Shown here: piece by piece, positions 1 through 5,487 of the stretch
How the letters are laid out: each line of letters starts with the position of its first letter
Numbering within the stretch: the stretch's first letter is position 1
Assembly (NCBI GenBank): GCA_033809415.1
Contig: JAPXLT010000120.1
Location: 1 to 12,933, forward strand
Origin: JAQVUB01 sp033809415
Lineage (GTDB): Bacteria; Verrucomicrobiota; Lentisphaeria; Oligosphaerales; Oligosphaeraceae
Reading direction: 5' to 3'
DNA: 12,933 nucleotides
Translations under genes and position numbers: made by a program
Notes under the pieces: generated by a model
Database searches by the model: none
Seen by the model: only the letters and a program-made list of their open reading frames with translations
What the model was told of the DNA's origin: nothing

Positions 1-66
1 GGGTGCAGGGGGCAGGGTGCAGGGTGCAGGGTGCAGGGTGCAGGGGGCAGGGGGCGTGGTGCGTGG
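1..66 (+). repeat. GGGTGCA heptamer array (cut by window edge)
   Basis: This is a G-rich tandem array with unit GGGTGCA and the variant GGGGGCA. It degenerates after about base 45 into GGTGCGTGGGGC. Runs of three or more G separated by four bases fit the usual G-quadruplex pattern. The same array occurs at 1635-1691 (reverse strand), 4305-4341 and 7554-7667, where it begins at or within five bases of a stop codon. By analogy I expect a plus-strand gene to end just before base 1, which cannot be seen here. Confidence 0.9.
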
Positions 67-73
67 GGCAGTC

Positions 74-138
74 CCATCCGTCAAAGCAACATTCCTATGA
101 ATTTTCCGCGCTTTCCGTGGACAAAAAAATGGGTTGTG
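74..138 (+). repeat. Dispersed module 'CATCCGTC...GTGGACAAAAAAATGGGTTGTG'
   Basis: This block starts CCATCCGTCAAAGCA, passes through AATTTTCCG and CTTTCCGTGGACAAAAA, and ends GGGTTGTG. A clearly related copy lies at 7689-7760, which has an extra AGTTTTCCGTG-like insert, and a partial copy at 12776-12815. Here and at 7689 it directly follows a GGGTGCA array, so it appears to be the second part of a composite element. Confidence 0.75.
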
Positions 139-425
139 AATGTTGACCTGCTATTTTTTTACAAAAACGTAAAGAAAATTTTAGAAAAAGAAGTCTTTGA
201 AAAGGCATTTTGTTGACTGGAATTTGCGTTTCATCCTGAAAAGTCGCTGGATGAAAATTTCTTGTTGATTTTATCCTGAAAATTCTTTACATTATTGTAA
301 AATTCAAAAAATAATTTCTTCTTTTTGCTATTTTTGATTTGTAATGGCTTTTCTTTCCGCTATATTTAGTTTTCGACATTTTTTCTTGCTTTGTTTTTTT
401 CATCAAGAGTTACTAAGGAGGTTTC
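139..425. promoter_or_regulatory. AT-rich serC upstream region with inverted repeats
   Basis: No gene is visible in this AT-rich stretch. It contains an inverted repeat TTTCATCC (229-236) / GGATGAAA (249-256) with a 12-base loop. It also contains a near-perfect palindrome TTTACATTATTGTAAA (286-301) and a 10-base direct repeat ATCCTGAAAA at 233-242 and 273-282. A weak sigma70-like promoter TTGATT (265-270), 17-base spacer, TACATT (288-293) overlaps the palindrome, so the palindrome could be an operator for serC. A strong Shine-Dalgarno AAGGAGG (415-421) sits four bases before the serC ATG. The promoter call is tentative; the repeats are directly visible. Confidence 0.4.
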
Positions 426-1508
426 ATGAAACGGGTTTATAATTTCAATGCGGGTCCGGCTGCTTTGCCTAAGCCTGTGATGTTGCAGGCGCAAGCGGAG
501 TTTGTGGATTACAAGGGGTGCGGGTATGGGATCATCGAGGAGAGCCACCGTGCGGCGTTGTTCGAGGAAGTGATCCAGGCTGCGGAAGCGAATGTGCGCC
601 GCCTGATGGGGGTCAGCGCCGATTATGATGTCCTGTTTTTGCAGGGTGGCGCCAGCTTGCAGTTTGCGATGATTCCGATGAATCTGATGCAGCCCGGCAA
701 AAAGATCGGTTTCTGCGACACCGGCGAATGGTCGCACAAAGCCTTGAAGGAGGCGCGCATCCTCGGGGCGGACATCGATATGATCTATGATGGCGCCGAA
801 AACAACTTTACCACTATCGAGGGGATTTCGGACTGGAAGGTCGCGCAGGACTTGGCCTATGTGCATATCTGCGCCAACAATACCATCTATGGCACTGAAT
901 ATCCGGAATTTCCGAATACGGGCGCTGTCCCGCTGATTGCGGACATGTCCAGCGACATCATGTCACGGGTGGTTGATGTCAACAAGTTCGGCTTGATCTT
1001 CGCCGGAGCGCAGAAGAATATCGGTCCTGCTGGCCTGACTCTGGTGATCATTCGCAAGGACCTGATTGCCCGTTGTCCGGAGACGGTTCCGACGATGCTG
1101 CGGTTTGCCACGCACAGCAAGAGCCAGTCCTTGTTCAATACGCCGCCGACCTTCGCCATCTACATGCTGCGCCTGATTACCGACTGGCTGCTCGAGCTGG
1201 GCGGGATCGCCGCGATGCAGAAGATCAATGAGCAAAAGGCAGAGTTGCTCTATGGTTATATGGATCGTTCGGACTTCTACCGGGGCACGGTGGTGCCTGC
1301 CTATCGCTCCAAGATGAATGTGTGCTTCCGCCTGCCCACGGAAGACCTCGAAAAACAGTTCGTTGCCGAGGCCAAGGCGGCGGGTCTGATTGGACTGAAA
1401 GGACATCGCGCCGTCGGCGGATGCCGGGCCAGCATCTATAATGCAGTACCCCTAGAAGGCGTCGAATGCCTGGTCGAGTTCATGAAGAAATTCGCTGCCA
1501 AAAACTGA
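426..1508 (+). CDS. serC: Phosphoserine aminotransferase SerC
   Basis: This cytoplasmic PLP enzyme transfers the amino group of glutamate to 3-phosphohydroxypyruvate, giving phosphoserine. That is step two of serine synthesis; in some bacteria it also acts in DXP-dependent vitamin B6 synthesis. The 360-residue protein has the normal family length. Visible landmarks are the N-terminal FNAGPAALP (7-15), the phosphate/cofactor loop QGGAS (73-77), the aspartate in IADMSSD (171-177), the PLP-binding lysine K197 in GAQKN, and the C-terminal GGCRASIYNA (331-340). The start is fixed by the AAGGAGG site four bases upstream. The gene stands alone and ends in an intrinsic terminator 28 bases after its stop codon. 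It lies tail to tail with pdxR. No serA is adjacent. Confidence 0.96.
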   Translation: MKRVYNFNAGPAALPKPVMLQAQAEFVDYKGCGYGIIEESHRAALFEEVIQAAEANVRRLMGVSADYDVLFLQGGASLQFAMIPMNLMQPGKKIGFCDTGEWSHKALKEARILGADIDMIYDGAENNFTTIEGISDWKVAQDLAYVHICANNTIYGTEYPEFPNTGAVPLIADMSSDIMSRVVDVNKFGLIFAGAQKNIGPAGLTLVIIRKDLIARCPETVPTMLRFATHSKSQSLFNTPPTFAIYMLRLITDWLLELGGIAAMQKINEQKAELLYGYMDRSDFYRGTVVPAYRSKMNVCFRLPTEDLEKQFVAEAKAAGLIGLKGHRAVGGCRASIYNAVPLEGVECLVEFMKKFAAKN

Positions 1509-1535
1509 TTCAATAAACGAATAGATACGAAAGAT

Positions 1536-1571
1536 TGGGTTGTGGGCTGATGTCCACAACCCATTTTTTTT
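1536..1571 (+). terminator. Rho-independent terminator of serC
   Basis: A perfect 10-bp stem TGGGTTGTGG (1536-1545) / CCACAACCCA (1554-1563) with an eight-base loop is followed directly by eight T (1564-1571). This is a textbook intrinsic terminator for serC. Its GGGTTGTGGGC arm resembles the hairpin part of the dispersed modules at 4475-4495 and 7754-7775. Confidence 0.92.
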
Positions 1572-1601
1572 AACCACGAAATACACGAACAGGCACGAAA
1601 T
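1570..1601 (+). repeat. AACCACGAAA..CACGAA block
   Basis: This block reads TTAACCACGAAATACACGAA followed by CAGGCACGAAA. It is related to AACAACGAAA..GACACGAAA at 3131-3160 and 5066-5086, and to the reverse copies at 4502-4529 and 7782-7806. It begins in the T-run of the serC terminator and is followed by GTGGAC-type short repeats (1605-1630). It is one module of the composite spacer repeats. Confidence 0.7.
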
Positions 1602-1634
1602 TTTTTGTGGACATTGTGGACGGGGTGGACACTC

Positions 1635-1691
1635 CCGCACCCCGCACCCTGCACCCCGCACCCTGCACCCCGCACCCTGCACCCCGCACCC
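1635..1691 (-). repeat. GGGTGCG/GGGTGCA heptamer array at the pdxR stop
   Basis: Read on the minus strand, this array starts with GGGTGCGGGGTGCAGGG directly after the TAA of pdxR (1694-1692), with no intervening base. The units alternate GGGTGCG and GGGTGCA. Its orientation follows the minus-strand gene rather than the plus strand, as with the arrays after pdxS and the enolase-family gene. Confidence 0.92.
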
Positions 1692-3080
1692 TTACTTCCA
1701 TGCAATTTCGAGTTTTCGCACCAATTCTGGGACGGCGTCATCGGGCAGGCGTGCGAAGCCTATTACGACTGTGCTGCGGGGGATTCCTTTTTTCTGGCTG
1801 TAGAATTCCGAAAGTCCATTGATGCGTATTCCCTGCTTCAGTGCCCTTTCAAGCATTTCTTTTTCGCTGAGGGCGCCAGTCAATTGCAGCAGAAAATGCA
1901 ACCCTGCATTTTTGCCGCTGATGCGCATGCGATGCCCGAACGCGCTTTTTCCCAGAGCCTCGAGTAGGGTATCATGTTTTTTCTTGTATAGCGTCTTCAT
2001 GCGGTTCAGGTGTCGGGAAAAATGCCCTTCTCCCATGAAACTGGCCATGACGTACTGCTCGAAGCCGGGCACTGTGCAGGAATAGAAGGAAAGTTCGCGT
2101 TCGTATTTCTCCAGCAGCAGAGGGGGCAGCACCATGTAGCTGATGCGCAGCGACGGCGCCAGGCTTTTGGCAAAGGTATTGATGTAGATCACCCGGCCCG
2201 CGCCGTCCAGGCTTTTCAATGCCGGTATCGGACGACCGCCAAAGCGGAATTCACTGTCATAGTCGTCTTCGATAATGTGAAAGTCAAGCTGTTCCGCCAA
2301 CTCGAGCAAAGCCTGGCGCTGCCGCACAGGCATGACGGTGCCTAATGGGAAATGATGCGAAGGAGTGATATGCACGACGTCCGGTTTGGCACGGCGCAAT
2401 TCCGCCAGATCGAGGCCGTCTTCCTGCATCGAGATGCGGGCTAATTGCAAGCCATGAGCAGCCAGAATCCGCCAGATCTTGCCATAACCCGGATTCTCGA
2501 TGGCAAAACGCTTGTGTGCTCCTCCTAAAAGCAGAAAGAACAGGCTGGAAGCCCATTCGGTGCCGGCGCCGACCAAAATCTGCTCCGGATGCACCTGAAT
2601 GTCCCGATAACTCTGCAAATACAGGGCAATCTGCTGCCGGAGGCGCAAAATTCCCTTCGATGGCGTGCTGTTGACCAGATTTGCCCCTTCCTCGGAGAGC
2701 ACCTTCCGGCTCAGACGGCTCCAGACCGCAAAGGGAAAGGACTCCGCTGAAACTGCATAGGTTGACAGATCATACGCAAACTCCGCTTTGCTTTCTTCCG
2801 TGAAAACCGGTTCCGGCTGCGAGTTTTTTGCCTCGTTTTGGGCATGCTTGAATTCAACAAAATAGCCGGACCTTGGGCGCGCCTGGATATATCCTTCGGC
2901 CTTGAGCTGGTTATAGGCCTGCTCGATGGTGATTTTACTGACTTTAAGCTGCGCAGCCGCACGGTTTTTCGAGGGTAGACGCCCACTGAGCAGACCAGCG
3001 CGAATCCCCTCGCGCAACTGCTGATAAACCGCTTCGTACAACGGCAGATTTTCCGTGTTCTGAATGGGTGCCAAAGGCAT
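1692..3080 (-). CDS. pdxR: MocR/PdxR-type regulator (GntR HTH + aminotransferase domain)
   Basis: This transcription factor has an N-terminal GntR winged helix (about residues 10-76: LPLYEAVYQQLREGI, then VSKITIEQAYNQLKAEGY). A short linker leads to a fold-type I aminotransferase-like domain (about 105-462). EDDYDSEFRFGG (271-282) and the PLP lysine K305 in NTFAKSLAPSLR are clear. MocR proteins use bound PLP as a ligand rather than for catalysis. Divergence from pdxS makes a PdxR role, sensing PLP and controlling pdxS, the best reading; the gene name rests on that context. I chose the ATG at 3080 (462 residues) because GGGA precedes it at a sensible distance. The in-frame ATG at 3086 is possible, and the one at 3155 falls inside a repeat and is unlikely. 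The stop codon abuts a heptamer array. Confidence 0.88.
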   Translation of the reverse strand: MPLAPIQNTENLPLYEAVYQQLREGIRAGLLSGRLPSKNRAAAQLKVSKITIEQAYNQLKAEGYIQARPRSGYFVEFKHAQNEAKNSQPEPVFTEESKAEFAYDLSTYAVSAESFPFAVWSRLSRKVLSEEGANLVNSTPSKGILRLRQQIALYLQSYRDIQVHPEQILVGAGTEWASSLFFLLLGGAHKRFAIENPGYGKIWRILAAHGLQLARISMQEDGLDLAELRRAKPDVVHITPSHHFPLGTVMPVRQRQALLELAEQLDFHIIEDDYDSEFRFGGRPIPALKSLDGAGRVIYINTFAKSLAPSLRISYMVLPPLLLEKYERELSFYSCTVPGFEQYVMASFMGEGHFSRHLNRMKTLYKKKHDTLLEALGKSAFGHRMRISGKNAGLHFLLQLTGALSEKEMLERALKQGIRINGLSEFYSQKKGIPRSTVVIGFARLPDDAVPELVRKLEIAWK

Positions 3081-3125
3081 GATCATTCCCTGTAAGGTGT
3101 CAGAAAATGGATAAGCGAAGATTCT

Positions 3126-3246
3126 TTTTGAACAACGAAATGCCCGAAAGGACACGAAAAAATTTCATGGAAGCACTTTTTCTGCGAGAATGCGTCGTAC
3201 TTTCCATGAAATTTTTTCGTGTCCGTTAGTGTCTTTCGTTGTAAAA
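3126..3246. repeat. Long inverted repeat in the pdxR-pdxS spacer
   Basis: There is a perfect 23-bp inverted repeat with left arm 3150-3172 and right arm 3202-3224, separated by a 29-base spacer. Weaker outer pairing extends it to about 3126 and 3246 (TTTTGAACAACGAAA against TTTCGTTGTAAAAA). Both arms contain the AACAACGAAA..GGACACGAAAAAATTTC module also found at 1570-1601. Transcripts starting beyond it towards pdxR would carry a long hairpin in their leader. The head-to-head arms look like two copies of the dispersed block, or a small foldback element. Confidence 0.9.
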
Positions 3247-3285
3247 ATTGCTCACCGCTTCACTACGCATTATTTATTCCTAAAC

Positions 3286-3344
3286 TGGCATTAGAAAAAA
3301 ATCATTTTTTGCGATTGACATAATGCCAAATGGCATCATATTAC
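3286..3344 (+). promoter_or_regulatory. pdxS promoter with candidate PdxR half-sites
   Basis: A sigma70-like promoter is visible: TTGACA (3315-3320), an 18-base spacer, TATTAC (3339-3344). Three related half-sites surround it: TGGCATTA (3286-3293), the inverted TAATGCCA (3321-3328) and TGGCATCA (3331-3338). The last two form a palindrome between -35 and -10, and the first lies 45 bp upstream of the third in the same orientation. Two direct copies plus one inverted copy fit what is known of PdxR/GabR-type operators, but binding is inferred. Confidence 0.6.
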
Positions 3345-3360
3345 CATAATTCACCTTTTT

Positions 3361-3384
3361 CAGGAATCAAATCACGATTTCCTG
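3361..3384 (+). other. Hairpin in the pdxS leader
   Basis: CAGGAATC (3361-3368) can pair with GATTTCCTG (3376-3384) with one bulged base and a seven-base loop. It lies in the predicted pdxS 5' leader, about 30 bases before the ribosome binding site GAAAGGAAG. It is a small structure and no known riboswitch is recognised. Confidence 0.35.
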
Positions 3385-3426
3385 TAAGGTCAGTTTTAAT
3401 CTTGCAATTGTAGAAAGGAAGAAACC

Positions 3427-4299
3427 ATGTCGAACCGTTGTGAATTGAACAAGAATCTTGCCGAGACCTTGAAGGGTGGCGTGATCATGGATGTCAGCAA
3501 TCCCGACCAGGCAAAAATCGCCGAGGATGCGGGCGCCTGTGCGGTGATGGCGCTCGAGCGCATTCCGGCGGACATCCGTGCCGCTGGCGGAGTTTCGCGG
3601 ATGAGTGATCCGAAGATGATCCGTGGCATTCAGAAAGTAGTGTCGATTCCAGTGATGGCCAAAGTCCGTATTGGGCATATTGCCGAGGCGCAGATTCTGC
3701 AGGCGATCAAAATCGATTACATTGACGAAAGCGAAGTCCTTTCGCCGGCGGATGACACCTATCACATTGACAAGACGAAATTCACCGTGCCTTTTGTCTG
3801 CGGAGCCAAGGACCTCGGCGAAGCCTTGCGCCGCATCAGCGAAGGTGCCTCGATGATCCGCACCAAAGGTGAACCCGGCACCGGGGACATCATTCAGGCG
3901 GTACGTCATATGCGGCTGATCATGAGCGAAATACGTCGCATTCAGCAAATGCAGGAAGATGAACTCTACCAGGTCGCCAAAGTCTTGCAGAGTGACTATG
4001 CACTGGTCAAATATGTGCATGACAACGGGCGCTTGCCGGTTACTAATTTTGCTGCTGGCGGCGTGGCGACACCAGCGGATGCAGCTCTGATGATGCTGCT
4101 TGGTGCGGAAGGCGTCTTCGTCGGCTCCGGCATCTTCAAATCCGGAAATCCTGCCAAACGGGCCGCCGCCATCGTCAAGGCCGTCGCCAATTACCAGAAC
4201 CCTGAAATGCTGGCGGAACTCTCCGAGGACCTCGGCGAAGCCATGGTCGGCATCAACGAACAGGAAATTGCACTGCTGATGGCGGAGCGGGGAAAATAA
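3427..4299 (+). CDS. pdxS: Pyridoxal 5'-phosphate synthase, lyase subunit PdxS
   Basis: PdxS makes PLP from ribose 5-phosphate, glyceraldehyde 3-phosphate and ammonia in the DXP-independent pathway. The ammonia normally comes from the glutaminase partner PdxT. The 290-residue (beta/alpha)8 protein is near the usual 290-297 residues and very well conserved. Visible features are D22 in GGVIMDV, catalytic K79 in MAKVRIGH, the stretch IDESEVLSPAD (99-109), second catalytic K147 in RTKGEPGTG, and the phosphate-binding loop FAAGGVATPADAA. A ribosome binding site AAAGGAAG (3414-3421) fixes the start. pdxT, often next door, is absent; downstream lie only repeats and a DNA glycosylase gene. The C-terminus ends ...AERGK, one residue from the common ...ERGW ending, and the heptamer array starts five bases after the stop codon. 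Confidence 0.97.
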   Translation: MSNRCELNKNLAETLKGGVIMDVSNPDQAKIAEDAGACAVMALERIPADIRAAGGVSRMSDPKMIRGIQKVVSIPVMAKVRIGHIAEAQILQAIKIDYIDESEVLSPADDTYHIDKTKFTVPFVCGAKDLGEALRRISEGASMIRTKGEPGTGDIIQAVRHMRLIMSEIRRIQQMQEDELYQVAKVLQSDYALVKYVHDNGRLPVTNFAAGGVATPADAALMMLLGAEGVFVGSGIFKSGNPAKRAAAIVKAVANYQNPEMLAELSEDLGEAMVGINEQEIALLMAERGK

Positions 4300-4304
4300 A
4301 AAAA

Positions 4305-4341
4305 GGGTGCGGGGTGCGGGGTGCGGGGTGCAGGGGGCAGG
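4305..4341 (+). repeat. GGGTGCG heptamer array after pdxS
   Basis: GGGTGCG units passing into GGGTGCAGGGGGCAGG start five bases after the pdxS TAA (4297-4299), in the sense of pdxS. The array is short, about five units. It leads through TATGTTTT into the 9-bp array at 4351. Confidence 0.9.
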
Positions 4342-4350
4342 CTATGTTTT

Positions 4351-4386
4351 GTCCGACCTGTCCGACCCGTCCGACCCGTCCGATTT
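4351..4386 (+). repeat. 9-bp array GTCCGACYY (4 units)
   Basis: Four 9-base units are visible: GTCCGACCT, GTCCGACCC, GTCCGACCC and GTCCGATTT. The same nonamer on the other strand makes the 18-unit array at 12497-12658. In both places a GGGTGC-type array lies on the 5' side of the GTCCGAC strand, so module order is kept. Confidence 0.9.
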
Positions 4387-4389
4387 GTT

Positions 4390-4477
4390 GTCCGTGTCCC
4401 GTCCGTGTCCCGTCCGTGTCCCGTCCGTGTCCCGTCCGTGTAAAGTCCGTGTCCCGTCCGTGTCCCGTCCGTGTGGG
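4390..4477 (+). repeat. 11-bp array GTCCGTGTCCC (8 units)
   Basis: Eight 11-base units run without a break. Unit five ends AAA instead of CCC, and unit eight ends GGG and runs into the hairpin block. Three inverted counterparts (ACACGGACTTT, ACACGGACTTT, ACACGGACGGA) occur at 5118-5150 beyond the glycosylase gene, so the array is part of the inverted repeat around that gene. Confidence 0.92.
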
Positions 4478-4529
4478 TTGCGGGCGATCAGCCCACGCCA
4501 AGCCTTTTCGTGTTTTTTCGTTGTTAAAA
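4471..4529 (+). repeat. Left arm of 59-bp inverted repeat flanking the glycosylase gene
   Basis: This arm matches the reverse complement of 5063-5121 at 56 of 59 positions. It contains GTGGGTTGCGGGC, GATCAGCCCACGCCAAGCC and the reversed block TTCGTTGTTAAAA. A related copy, with the perfect hairpin GTGGGC-GTTA-GCCCAC, is at 7758-7806. The arm ends eight bases before the glycosylase ATG. Confidence 0.93.
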
Positions 4530-4537
4530 GCTGCCTT

Positions 4538-5068
4538 ATGACTCGAAGCGCAAAAAACAGCTATGTCAAACATGCTTTCGCGCCGGCTTTTTTCCCGGAC
4601 TCGAGGATTCTGATTCTGGGCAGTATTCCTTCGCCGCAATCCGTCCGTTATGGGTTTTATTACTCGAATCCCCGTAATCATTTTTGGCCCATTTTGGCCA
4701 ATCTGACCAGGATGCCCCTGCCGGTGACGCCTGAGGAGAAATTGAGTTTCCTGCAACGATCAGGAATTGCCCTGTGGGATGTCCTTGCTTCCTGTCGGAT
4801 CAGAGGCGCTTCAGACTCCTCGATCAAGACCCCGGAAGTCAATCCGGTGGACCAACTCCTCAAACAAACCCGTATCCATCATCTATTCACTACTGGTAAA
4901 ACTGCAACGGAGCTTTACCGCAAGTATCTGTTACCGAAAACCGGCATGCAGACCACCTATCTGCCCTCGACCAGCCCAGCCAATTGCGCTAACTTTACCT
5001 TCGAAGAATTACTCGAAATATGGGGAAGGCACCTAAATCCACTGCTGGCGCCCACAAACCATTTTTAA
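4538..5068 (+). CDS. DNA-deoxyinosine glycosylase (UDG superfamily family 6, HDG-like)
   Basis: This 176-residue base-excision repair enzyme of the uracil-DNA glycosylase superfamily is predicted to remove hypoxanthine (deaminated adenine) from DNA. Motif I LGSIPSPQS (27-35) is followed by GFYYSNPRNHFWPIL (39-53), which contains the candidate catalytic asparagine N47. The C-terminal motif LPSTSPAN (142-149) matches the second conserved loop of this family. The reading frame stays open back to 4307, but only through tandem repeat, so I start at the ATG at 4538, where family homology begins. Only a weak ribosome binding site (AAAAG) precedes it. The gene sits inside a near-perfect 59-bp inverted repeat, and its stop codon and last Phe codon lie within the right arm. 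Hypoxanthine specificity is inferred from motifs. Confidence 0.85.
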   Translation: MTRSAKNSYVKHAFAPAFFPDSRILILGSIPSPQSVRYGFYYSNPRNHFWPILANLTRMPLPVTPEEKLSFLQRSGIALWDVLASCRIRGASDSSIKTPEVNPVDQLLKQTRIHHLFTTGKTATELYRKYLLPKTGMQTTYLPSTSPANCANFTFEELLEIWGRHLNPLLAPTNHF

Positions 5069-5181
5069 CAACGAAAAGACACGAAAAGGCTTGGCGCGGA
5101 CTGATCGCCCGCAACCCACACGGACTTTACACGGACTTTACACGGACGGATCAGTCGGGTCAAGTAGATCGGTTGGATCGG
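5063..5181 (-). repeat. Right arm of the inverted repeat with 11-bp units
   Basis: Bases 5063-5121 mirror 4471-4529 with three mismatches. Three 11-base units (ACACGGACTTT twice, ACACGGACGGA) follow at 5118-5150. After them come decayed nonamers (TCAGTCGGG, TCAAGTAGA, TCGGTTGGA) to about 5181. The module order therefore mirrors the whole left composite (block, hairpin, 11-mers, 9-mers). The glycosylase TAA (5066-5068) is the first part of the AACAACGAAA block. Confidence 0.9.
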
Positions 5182-5226
5182 CGATGTTGGGATAAGGCGC
5201 GACATAATCTCTGCCCATCGTTCATC

Positions 5227-5323
5227 GTCCATTGTCCATCGTCCATCGTCCATTGTCCATTCAGCAGTCCATTCTTGTCCATTCTGTCCATCGTGTCCAT
5301 TCTTGTCCCTGTCCATCGTCCAT
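5227..5323 (+). repeat. GTCCATY heptamer array
   Basis: Five clean tandem heptamers (GTCCATT or GTCCATC) occupy 5227-5261. Irregular units spaced by 7 to 12 bases (GTCCATTCTT, GTCCATCGT, GTCCCT) then run to 5323. Like the 9- and 11-bp arrays it has GTCC at its core. No reading frame of interest runs through it. It fills part of the 390-base gap between the glycosylase gene and the iclR-type gene. Confidence 0.85.
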
Positions 5324-5418
5324 AAAAAATCTTTCACAAAAAACAAGAAGTTTGGGAGTAGTACGAAAAAAACTCCCGTCCCCCAAAAAATGCCATTCGG
5401 TTATTTTCAGCTTTTGCC

Positions 5419-5446
5419 TTGACAATATAATGCGCAGTACTATATT
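5419..5446 (+). promoter_or_regulatory. Sigma70-like promoter of the sugar cluster
   Basis: A perfect -35 box TTGACA (5419-5424), a 16-base spacer and the -10 box TATATT (5441-5446) are present. Transcription would start near 5453, at or just before the first direct repeat and only about nine bases before the first ATG of the regulator. This is the best promoter seen upstream of the IclR-enolase-RraA-GH10-SDR genes. Confidence 0.7.
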
Positions 5447-5452
5447 CTCTGT

Positions 5453-5487
5453 TGTTCAAACATGAAAAAGCAATGTTCAAATATGAA
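5453..5487 (+). promoter_or_regulatory. Tandem palindromic direct repeat, candidate IclR-type autoregulatory operator
   Basis: TGTTCAAACATGAA (5453-5466) and TGTTCAAATATGAA (5474-5487) differ at one base and are offset by exactly 21 bp, two helical turns. Each contains the palindrome TTCA-N4-TGAA. They sit right at the predicted transcription start and overlap both possible start codons of the regulator gene. That fits binding of a dimeric or tetrameric regulator that represses its own operon. Binding is inferred. Confidence 0.5.

Noticed and set aside
366..1406. Minus-strand open frames across serC
   Set aside because: They are antisense to a clear serC gene with full family motifs and arise from its GC-rich codon pattern.
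3081..3155. Upstream start of pdxR at 3155
   Set aside because: The extra 25 residues come from the AACAACGAAA inverted repeat and do not resemble a GntR-type N-terminus; a better start with a GGGA sequence lies at 3080.
4307..4537. 77-residue N-terminal extension of the glycosylase
   Set aside because: It is translated entirely from tandem repeats and the inverted-repeat arm; the family motifs begin only after the ATG at 4538.
5351..5385. Possible terminator GGGAGT/ACTCCC before the regulator gene
   Set aside because: It has a six-base stem with a twelve-base loop and no T-run on the downstream side of the plus strand, so it is too weak to call.
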